Source: Ferriphaselus amnicola (GTDB lineage: Bacteria > Pseudomonadota > Gammaproteobacteria > Burkholderiales > Gallionellaceae). From it: 64,000 bases of DNA. Location of the stretch: assembly GCF_000974685.2 (NCBI RefSeq), contig NZ_AP018738.1, positions 372,001 through 436,000 on the forward strand, read 5' to 3'. Position 1 is the stretch's first letter. Each line of letters begins with the position of its first letter. The translations under genes were made by a program, and so were the position numbers. Under the pieces are notes generated by a model. The model saw only the letters and a list, made by a program, of their open reading frames with translations. It was not told the origin of the DNA and did no database searches. Shown piece after piece: positions 11,341-19,546 of the stretch.

Positions 11341-12069
11341 TTAAGCTGCTACTTCCGCATCGGCGACTTTAGCCACCAGATCGCTCAGTGCCTGAGCGCG
11401 ACCTTCCAATACAGCATCAGCCACGCCGCGTGCGTACAGGCGAATTGCTTGGCTGGAGTCATCGTTACCCGGAACGATGAAGTCCACGCCCAGCGGTGAG
11501 TGGTTGGTATCGACGATGCCGATGACTGGGATGCCCAGCTTCTGCGCTTCAACGATGGTGCCCTTTTGGTAGCCAACGTCTATCACGAAGATCGCTTGTG
11601 GTAGGCCAGGCATATCCTTGATGCCGCCCAAGCTACGCTCCAGCTTTTCCAGTTCGCGCTTAAACATCAGGCCTTCCTTTTTGGAAACCTTGTCGATGGT
11701 GCCATCTTCCATCATGCTTTCCAGTTCCTTCAGGCGCTTGATAGACAGTTGCACGGTCTTGAAGTTGGTCAGCATGCCGCCCAGCCAGCGATGGTCAACG
11801 TAAGGGCAGCTTGCGCGTTGCGCTTCTTCCTTGATGATTTCGCGTGCTTGGCGCTTGGTAGCGACGAACAATACTGAGCCCTTATCGGCGGACAACTTGC
11901 GCACGAATTTCAGCGCATCGTTGAACATCGGTACGGTCTTTTCCAGATTGATGATGTGAATCTTGTTGCGGTGGCCGAAAATGAACGGAGCCATCTTCGG
12001 GTTCCAGAAACGGGTTTGGTGACCGAAGTGGACACCGGCTTCCAGCATTTGACGCATCGTTACAGACAT
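11341..12069 (-). CDS. rpsB: Ribosomal protein S2
   Basis: S2 is a late-assembling 30S subunit protein. The 242-residue product has the signature blocks [20 protein letters not shown] at the start and [19 protein letters not shown] later. GGAG lies six bases before the ATG. It is the first gene of the long minus-strand cluster and has its own promoter and leader upstream. Confidence 0.98.
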   Translation of the reverse strand: MSVTMRQMLEAGVHFGHQTRFWNPKMAPFIFGHRNKIHIINLEKTVPMFNDALKFVRKLSADKGSVLFVATKRQAREIIKEEAQRASCPYVDHRWLGGMLTNFKTVQLSIKRLKELESMMEDGTIDKVSKKEGLMFKRELEKLERSLGGIKDMPGLPQAIFVIDVGYQKGTIVEAQKLGIPVIGIVDTNHSPLGVDFIVPGNDDSSQAIRLYARGVADAVLEGRAQALSDLVAKVADAEVAA

Positions 12070-12202
12070 ACTTACTCCATGATTGTTAAGGGTTAGCTCT
12101 TTCCACTGTTCCGCTAGACCCTTGCGGGCACCCCAACCGGATCAGTGTGTGAATTCTGCCGCCTTACCGACTAAAAATGATCGGTGGCCAAGCAGGGCGC
12201 GG
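12070..12202 (-). promoter_or_regulatory. rpsB 5' leader, possible S2 autoregulatory RNA
   Basis: About 130 bases separate the rpsB promoter from its ATG. The stretch contains GC-rich segments able to pair (around CCGGTTGGGGTGCCCGC) and ends in GGAGTAAGT before the start. In enterobacteria the rpsB leader is a site of S2 feedback control. I infer a similar role from position and length; I did not derive a fold. Confidence 0.4.
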
Positions 12203-12232
12203 ATTATACCCCAAGCAGCGGATGTGACTCAA
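12203..12232 (-). promoter_or_regulatory. Sigma70 promoter for rpsB cluster
   Basis: On the minus strand TTGAGT (12232-12227) and a perfect TATAAT (12208-12203) are separated by 18 bases. A GC-rich stretch (CCGCGCCC) follows the -10, as in stringently controlled ribosomal promoters. Direction and distance fit rpsB. Confidence 0.8.
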
Positions 12233-12237
12233 TAAAT

Positions 12238-12253
12238 TAGCGCTTTTGCGCTA
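12238..12253 (-). terminator. Weak hairpin after ycgR, possible terminator
   Basis: A perfect 6-bp stem TAGCGC/GCGCTA with an AAAA loop lies 28 bases after the PilZ-gene stop. On the minus strand it is followed by ATTTATT, a poor T-run. It sits just upstream of the rpsB -35 and may insulate the flagellar genes from the rpsB promoter. Confidence 0.45.
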
Positions 12254-12280
12254 GGTTCGGGCAGCTCTGGGGGGCGGTGT

Positions 12281-13039
12281 TTAGTCGTCACGCTGTAGCT
12301 GCATCAGAGAAATGAAGCGTTGCAGCATGATTTCACTTGCGCCATCCAGTTTCTGGAATTCGCAGCCAGCACGTTTTTGTGTCGAGCCATCTGGTGCGAG
12401 GACTTCAAACGAGTTTTTTACTTTGATGGAGGCGGTGAGGGTGCCTACATCGGGCAATTCAATTTGGCAGTTTGGGTAGATGTTGCCAGGAAGTAACTCG
12501 ATGTTGTGCTCTTCACACACCAAGGCGACGCCGCCGACACTGATGTCCATGATGGTGACTTGTTGTTCCGGCGGGATGACCTGTGGGTCGGAAGTTGTAA
12601 TCACGCACTGGAGCGGATTTTGGAATGGAGTAGGTAAGCGGAAGTAGTCGCGCCGCTGCATGCGCAAGATGGATTTAGGTAGTGGAATGTACAGCGCATT
12701 CTGATCATTATGGTGAGCAGTTTCCACTTTACTTGCGCTGAATTGCACTCTTACCTGATAGTGTGAACTGACGAAGATCGCATCCTTGCTCTCCAGAGCG
12801 GCGCTGTTCTCTGAGTCCAAATTGCTGGCTCCTAGCCATAAGCCACTTTCATTGACGTCGAGCACGGTGGTGAGTAGGAAATTCGCGCCATCGTTAAAGA
12901 ACAGCGCCGAGCGGCTTTGCTTGTGTTCGATGGTGTGCAGAATGAATAGAATCTCCTTCTGCGAAGTTATCAGGAACTGCTGCTCCTCTTCATGGGAGAG
13001 TCGTGCGATATTGAGCGGGATTTCAGGTTCTTTGTACAT
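12281..13039 (-). CDS. YcgR-like PilZ domain c-di-GMP effector (flagellar brake)
   Basis: The 252-residue protein has an N-terminal YcgR-type beta domain (about residues 10-115) and a C-terminal PilZ domain. The c-di-GMP-binding signature is present as QRRDYFR followed by DISVGGVAL. YcgR proteins bind c-di-GMP and slow or bias the flagellar motor at the cytoplasmic face. The flagellar location supports this role. A longer frame starts at 13123, but it overlaps the neighbouring gene's end and its extra 28 residues are polar and unlike the family. ATG at 13039 with a weak GAGA upstream is preferred. Confidence 0.85.
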   Translation of the reverse strand: MYKEPEIPLNIARLSHEEEQQFLITSQKEILFILHTIEHKQSRSALFFNDGANFLLTTVLDVNESGLWLGASNLDSENSAALESKDAIFVSSHYQVRVQFSASKVETAHHNDQNALYIPLPKSILRMQRRDYFRLPTPFQNPLQCVITTSDPQVIPPEQQVTIMDISVGGVALVCEEHNIELLPGNIYPNCQIELPDVGTLTASIKVKNSFEVLAPDGSTQKRAGCEFQKLDGASEIMLQRFISLMQLQRDD

Positions 13040-13055
13040 CGTTTTCTCATTCCAC

Positions 13056-13379
13056 TTAGACTTGTTTCGATTGTGACTTGCTGACTTGTTCTGCAATTGT
13101 GAGATCAGAGGGGATTTTCCCATGCTCTAACCGATATAGCCAAGCTAGCAGCTCGGCTACTGCTAGGTATAGTTGTGGCGGGATCTGCTGATCTAGCTCC
13201 ACTTGCATTAACAGGCCGACCATATCTTCTGATTCGTGCACGAACACGCCACTTTCTTTTGCGCGCTCAATGATGGCTTCGGCGATGAGGCCGCGCCCCT
13301 TGGCGACTACTTTAGGTGCTGTGTCATTGCCATGGTAAGCGAGGGCGACCGCCATCTGCCGTTTATTCGGCTGTACCAT
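13056..13379 (-). CDS. Stand-alone FlhB C-terminal-like protein
   Basis: The 107-residue protein aligns by eye with the cytoplasmic C-terminal domain of FlhB/YscU export-switch proteins: AVALAYHGNDTAPKVVAKG, then IIERAKESGVFVHESEDMVGLL. It has no membrane helices. It begins where FlhB's self-cleaving NPTH would be and lacks that motif, so it cannot undergo the usual cleavage. Such proteins (FlhX/FhlB-like) can partly replace the cleaved FlhB tail in some bacteria. It overlaps fliK by 17 bp, which supports a joint role in switching export substrate. An in-frame ATG at 13355 would remove the overlap but has a poorer ribosome site. Confidence 0.8.
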   Translation of the reverse strand: MVQPNKRQMAVALAYHGNDTAPKVVAKGRGLIAEAIIERAKESGVFVHESEDMVGLLMQVELDQQIPPQLYLAVAELLAWLYRLEHGKIPSDLTIAEQVSKSQSKQV

Positions 13380-14376
13380 GTTCGCTCACTTGTGTGCTGA
13401 TGACGGAAATGCCGCGTTCGGTGAGTGCTGCGACTAGTTCTGAGCTGGCGTTGCCCAAGGTAGTGCGCGTCTGCCCTTCGGGGGAGGCTAGTTGCAAACT
13501 AAGCCCCCGATCAGTCAGTCTAAGCTGTGCTGAGACCTCCCCTAGGTTCGGTAACTCTAGATGGATTTGCGTTACCCACTGGTGTTCGCTTTCGTCATTG
13601 GCTTGTCGCGGTGCTTCTCCATGAATTTCCCATTGCATCTCTTGCCCTTGCCAGACTTGCCCTTGCCACATCACTTGGCCTGTATCCAGTGCATTGAGTT
13701 GTTGCTGTACTAGATTCTGTACATGGTTGGGGGTGCTCGATAAGTGGCTGCTTATGTTGTGATCTGTTTGCGCTAGGATTTGGCGAGCGGATTCCGCACC
13801 GTTGGATAGCTTTGCCTGCTCGGGCGTTAGGTTCTGGGGTTCTTGCAACAATTGAGCAGTGCTGCGGTTACCTTCCAGCCATTGCACTTGGTGCGACTCA
13901 TAAAATAGGCCGCTTTGGCTGAGCGCATCAAGTAGCTTGCCCGCGAGTTGCGGTACATCTGGCGGCTGTGATTGTAACCACAACGCCTGTCCTTGGGCGG
14001 CCTGCACCTTCGCACGCTCCGGTGGCTGTTGCGACAAAGCCGAGAATAGGCGAGCAGCAAGACTGAGTTGATCTGGTGTGGATAGGGGGTTGGTCGAGGC
14101 CGACATGGTGAATGTCAGCTTAGGTTGGAGCGAGACGACCTCCAGTTCGACTTGGTCGCCCGTACGCATATTCGAGGGCAGAGACATTTGAAGGGAGTGG
14201 TCTGCAACTCGAACTCGGAATATGCCGGCGGCAACTTGTGCTTGCACGTGGCCTTGCATCTTCTGGCCGATTTCAAAATTGGTGCTGACTGGCGCGACAT
14301 CCGTCACGCCAGTGACCAGCGGACGCTGGCTAAGGGCGAGTTGCTGAATGGAGGTAAATAGCTGGGTAGGTAGCAT
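13363..14376 (-). CDS. fliK: FliK-like flagellar hook-length control protein
   Basis: FliK measures hook length and triggers the switch of the export gate from hook to filament substrates. The 337-residue protein has a variable Gln-rich, Leu-rich body and a C-terminal Flg_hook domain (about residues 245-325), recognisable by LELPNLGEVSAQLRLTDRGL and LVAALTERGISV. The body is shorter than that of enteric FliK. Overlap with the FlhB-tail-like gene and position next to fliT support the call; the N-terminal part alone would not. Confidence 0.8.
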   Translation of the reverse strand: MLPTQLFTSIQQLALSQRPLVTGVTDVAPVSTNFEIGQKMQGHVQAQVAAGIFRVRVADHSLQMSLPSNMRTGDQVELEVVSLQPKLTFTMSASTNPLSTPDQLSLAARLFSALSQQPPERAKVQAAQGQALWLQSQPPDVPQLAGKLLDALSQSGLFYESHQVQWLEGNRSTAQLLQEPQNLTPEQAKLSNGAESARQILAQTDHNISSHLSSTPNHVQNLVQQQLNALDTGQVMWQGQVWQGQEMQWEIHGEAPRQANDESEHQWVTQIHLELPNLGEVSAQLRLTDRGLSLQLASPEGQTRTTLGNASSELVAALTERGISVISTQVSEHGTAE

Positions 14377-14393
14377 CTCCGTCCATCACGTGA

Positions 14394-14714
14394 CTACTGT
14401 CCAGCGGAATAAGCTTGTTGTAGGCGGCGCTCGCTACGGGCACTGGTCATGATGCGCTGGAGTTGTTCCATCCACACTTCGGTCCGATTGCGAATCTCGG
14501 CATCATCTGCCAAGATCTTTTTGATGAGCGCCACCTTGCGCTGACGAGTCTCTTCATCCGTAGGAGGCGATGGCTGAGCTTTCATTACCTCTACCCGTTC
14601 ACTACACTTGTGCTCCAACTCGACCAGATGATCCCATTCGCCTTGTTTGGCGGCATCACGCATCTGTCCAGTGATCCCAGACAGATATTCGTAATTGTCG
14701 AGTACGGCGCTCAT
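14394..14714 (-). CDS. fliT: FliT-like flagellar chaperone
   Basis: This small (106 aa), charged and mainly helical protein starts three bases after the fliS stop. FliT binds the cap protein FliD before export and, in enterics, inhibits FlhDC. Helical segments such as YEYLSGITGQMRDAAKQGEW and LIKKILADDAEIRNRTEVW fit the family. Sequence conservation in FliT is low, so the call rests largely on size and on position directly after fliD-fliS. Confidence 0.75.
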   Translation of the reverse strand: MSAVLDNYEYLSGITGQMRDAAKQGEWDHLVELEHKCSERVEVMKAQPSPPTDEETRQRKVALIKKILADDAEIRNRTEVWMEQLQRIMTSARSERRLQQAYSAGQ

Positions 14715-14717
14715 GAC

Positions 14718-15167
14718 TCAGATCCTATCGTAGGTCATTGCTGCGCGACTCGGAGCGGTTGGATACGCAGCGGTTTGAACAGCTGGACGTTTGATACTTT
14801 CCCAAGCGCCTTGCAGGTCAATCAGTAGTCTTTCGACTTCGTCCAAAATGGCCAAGTCGTTGCTGATGTTGGCTTGGACCAAGCGCTGAATCATATAGCC
14901 ATAGAGATCAAACAGATTCTGCGCGATTTCGCCACCGACTTCACGATCCAAGCTTGCCTGCAGCCCACTACCAATCAGAGAGATAGCGCGGCTAATAGAC
15001 GCCCCCTTGGCTGCAATTTCCTTTTGGGCGATCTGACGCTTGGCGTTGTCTATGCTTGCTACGGAGGCTTGATAAAGCATGATGATCAGGTCATGCGGAG
15101 ATGCTCCAGCGATATTCGATTCTACGCCAACCTTGTTGTAGGCATTGATTCCTTGTGTTGCGACCAT
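14718..15167 (-). CDS. fliS: FliS, flagellin export chaperone
   Basis: FliS binds the C-terminal D0 segment of flagellin and keeps it unpolymerised until export. The 149-residue protein shows the family pattern: AYNKVGVESNIAGASPHDLI, then IIMLYQASVASIDNAK and the LYGYMIQRLVQANISND helix. The start lies 11 bp after fliD. The order flaG-fliD-fliS-fliT is common in betaproteobacteria. Confidence 0.93.
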   Translation of the reverse strand: MVATQGINAYNKVGVESNIAGASPHDLIIMLYQASVASIDNAKRQIAQKEIAAKGASISRAISLIGSGLQASLDREVGGEIAQNLFDLYGYMIQRLVQANISNDLAILDEVERLLIDLQGAWESIKRPAVQTAAYPTAPSRAAMTYDRI

Positions 15168-15178
15168 GATTGTCTCCC

Positions 15179-17161
15179 TCAGAGCTTGCTTAATTGTTGT
15201 GAGAGGTAGCTGCTGGTAGTGCTCATTTTGCCAAGCATGGCATCAAGAGATGAGTACTGTTTGCGTAAGCGTGCCTCAATGACGGTCATGCGTACATTCA
15301 TCGAGTCGATTTGCTTGCCTATATCACGGACTGAGTTGGTGAGGCCATCGGTGCGAGAGGTCAAGGAGCCATTCGAGGCAAGTGCAGTCGTGGCGATTTG
15401 GTTCAGTTGGTAGGCGTAGCCCTGCGAATAGCTCACGGTGCCGCGTGATCCAAGCGCTCCTCCGCTGATAGTCAATGACAATCCATTTGAGTTTCCTGTG
15501 GTCGAAACTAGCGAACGGCCTGAGCCGATAATGCTGGTGCCATCAATACTGCCTTCGACATTTAGCCCTGAAGTCGAGGTTGGTGTCGCTCCAAGCAGGT
15601 TGCTTGCTCCGTTGCCGCCAGTGACGGATACGCTGGAAGAGGAGCCATAGGTATTGGATGTGATACTAATTACACCACTGGCTTGCCCAACGCCAACCGA
15701 GACTCCTGCGGCAGATAGCGCACTGACACCGTTGATTTTTGCTTGTACCTCGGCGGCGAGCGAGGTTGCGGTGTAAGTCCCTGCACTTAAGGTAATCGAC
15801 GACGCAACACCGTTTACAGTCAAATCTATGGTGTCATTCGCTCCCGCTGTGATGGTTGTGCCTGCGGCAGCAGAGCCGGTCAAGCTGCCTTGCGTAGCCA
15901 ACTGGCTGATGCTAACTGCATAGCTCCCTGGTTTAGTCGATACACTGCCGGAGCTAAAGCTGACCAAGCTATCAGTAGCGCTGCCAGAAGCGGCAAAAAT
16001 GCTGGCGACGTCTTTCGCATTGCTGCTGATGGCTGCGCTTAATTTTGTGGAGTTGAGCGCCAGCGACCCGTCAGGCTGAAAGCTAACCCCAATTTGAGAC
16101 AGCGTATTGACCGTACTGCCATTGTTGGAGAGAGGGGTGCTCAGGACGCTACGAATTTGGCTTTGTAATGAGCGGATCAGAGCATCGCCATGTAGCGGTG
16201 CAGTAGAGCCAACCACGCCACTAGCTAGAGCGCTGCTCAAAGACTTGTTCAGCGTGTTGAAAGCATCCACGAAGCCCTGAACGGATTTGGTGGCAGCACT
16301 ATTATCTGTGGCTACATCTAGCGAAACTGGCGAAGTGCTTGGTTTTTTTAGCGTCAGAGTGACACCGGCAATTGCATCGGTGATGATGTTGCTGCTTTTG
16401 CTGATGCTAATGCCATCAACCTTGAATAAGGCATTTTGAGCGGTAGCGGTTTCGGCTAGGCTTTGGGTGCCGGCGGGGTCGTGTGCGAGCAGACTACTCA
16501 AGCCGGCATCGCCAGCAACAGAAATCTTCACACTGTTACTGCTGCCCATATTGTTGGAGCTTAACGCTAAGCGGTAGGGAGTGCCACTTCCATCATTTAC
16601 GATGGATGCAGTAACGCCGATTTTGGCTGTGTTGATTGCGTCACGGATGCCCTGCAAAGAATTGTTGGTGGCATCAATAGTGACCGTACCACTGCTTGCG
16701 CCGCTATTGGTAAAGCTCGCCCCTGTGTATTTCCCGGTGACAGAGTCAAAGGTTCCGCCGCTGATGCTACCGAAGTCGAAGGTGAGGGTCCCGTTACCTA
16801 TAGCGGTGGTTGTGCTGAGTTGCCCTGCCGTTGCGAGCTTTTGCGCTTGTGCAATTTTGGTGATTTCAACTGAATAGCTGCCCAAAGTGGACGAACTCCC
16901 TGCCGTTGCCGAAAACACCGAAGTGTCGCCGGAAGTGGCAGAGGTCGTCTGGAAGCTGCTGGCACTCGCCATTGAGCCAACGGTAGTCTGGAATGCAGAG
17001 ACTGCGCTCTTGATATTTCCCATTGCAGACAGCTTGGCCTGATAGCTAGTTTGCTTGGCGGTCAACAAAGTGACCGGACGTCTTTCAACGCCCATCAGCG
17101 AGGTGACCAAGCCATTAACATCTATCATGCCACCCGAAGTGATACTAGTAGTGGTTGCCAT
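15179..17161 (-). CDS. fliD: FliD, flagellar filament cap (long form)
   Basis: FliD caps the growing filament and guides flagellin folding. The 660-residue protein has the N-terminal FliD domain (GGMIDVNGLVTSLMGVERRPV) and a C-terminal coiled segment ending with SLDAMLGKMSTTSSYLSQQL. It is clearly longer than the enteric form of about 470 residues. The extra length lies in the Ser/Thr/Gly-rich exposed middle, which includes a second cap-like block with VNGVASSITLSAGTYTATS. The gene is 24 bp after flaG. Confidence 0.95.
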   Translation of the reverse strand: MATTTSITSGGMIDVNGLVTSLMGVERRPVTLLTAKQTSYQAKLSAMGNIKSAVSAFQTTVGSMASASSFQTTSATSGDTSVFSATAGSSSTLGSYSVEITKIAQAQKLATAGQLSTTTAIGNGTLTFDFGSISGGTFDSVTGKYTGASFTNSGASSGTVTIDATNNSLQGIRDAINTAKIGVTASIVNDGSGTPYRLALSSNNMGSSNSVKISVAGDAGLSSLLAHDPAGTQSLAETATAQNALFKVDGISISKSSNIITDAIAGVTLTLKKPSTSPVSLDVATDNSAATKSVQGFVDAFNTLNKSLSSALASGVVGSTAPLHGDALIRSLQSQIRSVLSTPLSNNGSTVNTLSQIGVSFQPDGSLALNSTKLSAAISSNAKDVASIFAASGSATDSLVSFSSGSVSTKPGSYAVSISQLATQGSLTGSAAAGTTITAGANDTIDLTVNGVASSITLSAGTYTATSLAAEVQAKINGVSALSAAGVSVGVGQASGVISITSNTYGSSSSVSVTGGNGASNLLGATPTSTSGLNVEGSIDGTSIIGSGRSLVSTTGNSNGLSLTISGGALGSRGTVSYSQGYAYQLNQIATTALASNGSLTSRTDGLTNSVRDIGKQIDSMNVRMTVIEARLRKQYSSLDAMLGKMSTTSSYLSQQLSKL

Positions 17162-17185
17162 GATGAGTACCCTTACCTTTCTTCG

Positions 17186-17551
17186 TTACGCACTTTGCTT
17201 AACGAGCAATCCCTGCTGGAAGCGGTCTATAGCCTTAGCTATAGAAAGTGCCTCTTCGGAGGGGAATTGCTTGATTACTTCTCCAGTCTTTGATTCAACG
17301 ACTTTAACGACAACACGTTTCGTGTCGTTATCAATGCTGAATTGCAGATTGGAGTTGATCTCCTTCATTGAACTGTTGATCTTGTCCACCGCACCTTGCA
17401 GTTGAGCTGGAGTGGGCTCGACTGATTTTTGCGTTACGGCAGTGGCGCTCTGTGCCTCAGTCGAAGATGCCGCTGGGGGCGAGGGATTTACCCCCTCTAC
17501 GCCAGCCCATCCTGACTTGGATACACTAGTTGTCGCATTCTGGATGTACAT
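17186..17551 (-). CDS. flaG: FlaG family flagellar protein
   Basis: The 121-residue protein has a disordered Ser/Pro/Ala-rich N terminus and the conserved C-terminal FlaG domain: INSNLQFSIDNDTKRVVVKV, then SKTGEVIKQFPSEEAL. FlaG affects filament length in several genera; the mechanism is unclear. It lies between a strong terminator after the first flagellin gene and fliD. The start has CTCC-type complementarity (GGAGAAGCAAA) upstream. Confidence 0.9.
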   Translation of the reverse strand: MYIQNATTSVSKSGWAGVEGVNPSPPAASSTEAQSATAVTQKSVEPTPAQLQGAVDKINSSMKEINSNLQFSIDNDTKRVVVKVVESKTGEVIKQFPSEEALSIAKAIDRFQQGLLVKQSA

Positions 17552-17569
17552 TTTGCTTCTCCTTTAACC

Positions 17570-17608
17570 AAAATCCCAGCCGAAACATCGGTTTCGGCTG
17601 GGATTTTT
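17570..17608 (-). terminator. Strong intrinsic terminator after flagellin gene
   Basis: A perfect 17-bp stem (17570-17586 with 17591-17607) has a 4-base loop and A/T-rich ends, so T-runs follow in either direction. It lies between the stop of the 17628-18449 flagellin gene and flaG. Flagellin transcription should mostly end here, with flaG-fliD-fliS reached by read-through or an unrecognised promoter. Confidence 0.9.
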
Positions 17609-17627
17609 AGCTACCAGCCTAACCAGT

Positions 17628-18449
17628 TTAGCGTAACAGAGACATCACGCTATTGGGGGCGGTGTTCGCCTGTGCCAACATCGCGGTGCCAGCTTGTTGC
17701 AGAATCTGCGCGCGAGTCAGGTTGGCTGTTTCTGCAGCGTAATCAGTGTCCATGATGCGGCTGCGAGCAGCAGTCAGGTTCTCTGCAGCATTAGATACGT
17801 TGCTGATGATAGCCTCGAAGCGCGACTGGGTGGCACCAAAGGTTGCGCGTAGCGAGTTGATGTTACCTATCGCTGTATCCATCGTGGTGATTTCGGTCTG
17901 GGCGGCAGCGGTCGAAGCCAAGCCAGCTGCTGTCGCAATCACACCACTACCAGCAGCAGTCGATAGCGAACCCGTGGTCACAGTAATCGTTTCGGCATTA
18001 TTTGCACCGATCTGGAAGGTCAGCGAGGTGCCGCCGGTCAACAAAACCTGTCCGTTGAATTTGCTAGCTCCAAGCACGCGAAGGTTTTCTGCATCCAGTG
18101 CCTGATACTCAGAATTCAGGGAAGCCAAGTCGCCGGAGGCAGTGGCGTTAGACGCCTGCACTGCCAATTCACGCATCCGCTGCAAATTGTTACCGATGAT
18201 ACCAAGCGCGCCTTCAGCAGTCTGAGCAAGTGAGATGCCGTCGTTGGCATTGCGCACCGCAACATTCAGTCCCTTGATCTGGGCGTTCATGCGCTCGGCG
18301 ATGGCTAGTCCTGCTGCATCGTCTTTGGCGCTATTCACGCGAAGGCCAGAAGACAGGCGTTGCAGTGATGTGTTCAAGGCACCTTGGGAGCTATTAAGGT
18401 TGCGCTGTGCGTTCAGAGCCGCAATATTGGTGTTGATATAGGAAGCCAT
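17628..18449 (-). CDS. fliC: Flagellin A
   Basis: This 273-residue flagellin forms the filament. The N-terminal D0/D1 region starts [19 protein letters not shown] and includes [20 protein letters not shown]. The C-terminal D1/D0 region ends [15 protein letters not shown]. The D2/D3 middle is very short (about residues 130-195), so this is a small flagellin. AAGGAGAAC precedes the ATG. Its ends are nearly identical to those of the second flagellin downstream of position 18577, while the middle differs. Confidence 0.97.
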   Translation of the reverse strand: MASYINTNIAALNAQRNLNSSQGALNTSLQRLSSGLRVNSAKDDAAGLAIAERMNAQIKGLNVAVRNANDGISLAQTAEGALGIIGNNLQRMRELAVQASNATASGDLASLNSEYQALDAENLRVLGASKFNGQVLLTGGTSLTFQIGANNAETITVTTGSLSTAAGSGVIATAAGLASTAAAQTEITTMDTAIGNINSLRATFGATQSRFEAIISNVSNAAENLTAARSRIMDTDYAAETANLTRAQILQQAGTAMLAQANTAPNSVMSLLR

Positions 18450-18518
18450 TTTCGTTCTCCTTTACATTAATCACTGCGATTATGCTTTGGTCTGCATAAG
18501 CAATCGCTGTTGAATCTA

Positions 18519-18545
18519 TTATCGGTTCTTGCGCTAAAATACTTA
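18519..18545 (-). promoter_or_regulatory. Sigma28 (FliA) promoter for flagellin A
   Basis: On the minus strand TAAGTATT, 11 bases, then ACCGATAA: the -10 matches the sigma28 consensus GCCGATAA in seven of eight bases, while the -35 is weaker than TAAAGTTT. It is in the 127-bp gap between the two flagellin genes, at a suitable distance from the ATG at 18449. Confidence 0.7.
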
Positions 18546-18576
18546 GGGTTCAGTTCGATAATTAAACCAACTTAGC

Positions 18577-19377
18577 CTAGCGCAACAAAGACATCACGCT
18601 GTTCGGGGCGGTGTTGGCTTGTGCCAGCATCGCAGTGCCTGCTTGTTGCAGAATCTGGGCGCGAGTCAAGTTGGCAGTTTCTGCGGCGTAGTCAGTGTCC
18701 ATGATGCGACTGCGGGCAGCGGTCAGGTTCTCTGCGGCATTGGATACGTTGCTGATGATCGCTTCGAACCGAGACTGAGTGGAGCCAAAGGTTGCACGAG
18801 TCGAGTTGATGGTGGCGATGTCAGCATCCAGCAAGGTGATTTGTGCCGAAGCCAATGCTGTAGTGGTTCCCAAAGTGGTTCCTGTCATCGCAACGACGGT
18901 GGTGGTGACCGAAACCGTGTCGGCAGCGTTTGCGCCAATCTGGAACGACAGCGTGGCAGCAGCATTCAGCAGCGAAGTGCCGTTGAATTTTGTTGCGCCG
19001 ATTACGCGCGTATTTTCAGCGGCGAGTTGCTTGTACTCAGAGTCTAGCGAAGTCAAGTCGCCCGACGCTGTGGAGTTGGCTCCTTGTACCGCCAGTTCAC
19101 GCATCCGCTGCAGATTGTTGCCGATGATGCCAAGTGCACCTTCAGCGGTCTGGGCTAGAGAAATGCCATCGTTGGCATTGCGTACCGCAACATTCAACCC
19201 CTTGATTTGCGCATTCATGCGCTCGGCGATGGCCAGCCCTGCTGCATCGTCCTTGGCGCTGTTCACGCGCAAGCCGGAAGACAGGCGTTGCAGCGAAGTA
19301 TTCAGCGCACCCTGAGATTGGGTCAGGTTGCGTTGTGCATTCAAGGCGGCGATGTTGGTGTTGATATAGGAAGCCAT
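18577..19377 (-). CDS. fliC: Flagellin B
   Basis: This second flagellin (266 aa) starts [20 protein letters not shown] and ends in the same [15 protein letters not shown] as flagellin A. The longer frame to 19428 is rejected because AAGGAGAAC stands right before ATG 19377 and the shared N terminus starts there. The middle (about residues 125-190) is rich in Thr, Ala and Ser and differs from flagellin A. No clear terminator follows, so its transcript may run into flagellin A. Confidence 0.97.
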   Translation of the reverse strand: MASYINTNIAALNAQRNLTQSQGALNTSLQRLSSGLRVNSAKDDAAGLAIAERMNAQIKGLNVAVRNANDGISLAQTAEGALGIIGNNLQRMRELAVQGANSTASGDLTSLDSEYKQLAAENTRVIGATKFNGTSLLNAAATLSFQIGANAADTVSVTTTVVAMTGTTLGTTTALASAQITLLDADIATINSTRATFGSTQSRFEAIISNVSNAAENLTAARSRIMDTDYAAETANLTRAQILQQAGTAMLAQANTAPNSVMSLLR

Positions 19378-19477
19378 TTTGGTTCTCCTTAACTTTGATT
19401 TCAAACTCCGGTGTGTTCCACCGTTCACTGCAGTTGTGTCTTGGTTTTCTAGACTTAATCAACTACTGATGAGCTAG

Positions 19478-19504
19478 TTATCGGTGCTTTCTCGTCAAAC
19501 TTTA
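19478..19504 (-). promoter_or_regulatory. Sigma28 (FliA) promoter for flagellin B
   Basis: On the minus strand a perfect TAAAGTTT -35 is followed by 11 bases and ACCGATAA, seven of eight matches to the sigma28 -10. About 100 bases separate the -10 from the flagellin B ATG. This is the clearer of the two FliA sites and implies FliA and FlgM control of the filament genes. Confidence 0.85.
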
Positions 19505-19546
19505 TAGTTGGGATGAACTATTTAAGCGAGTGATTAGAAAGCGGGA

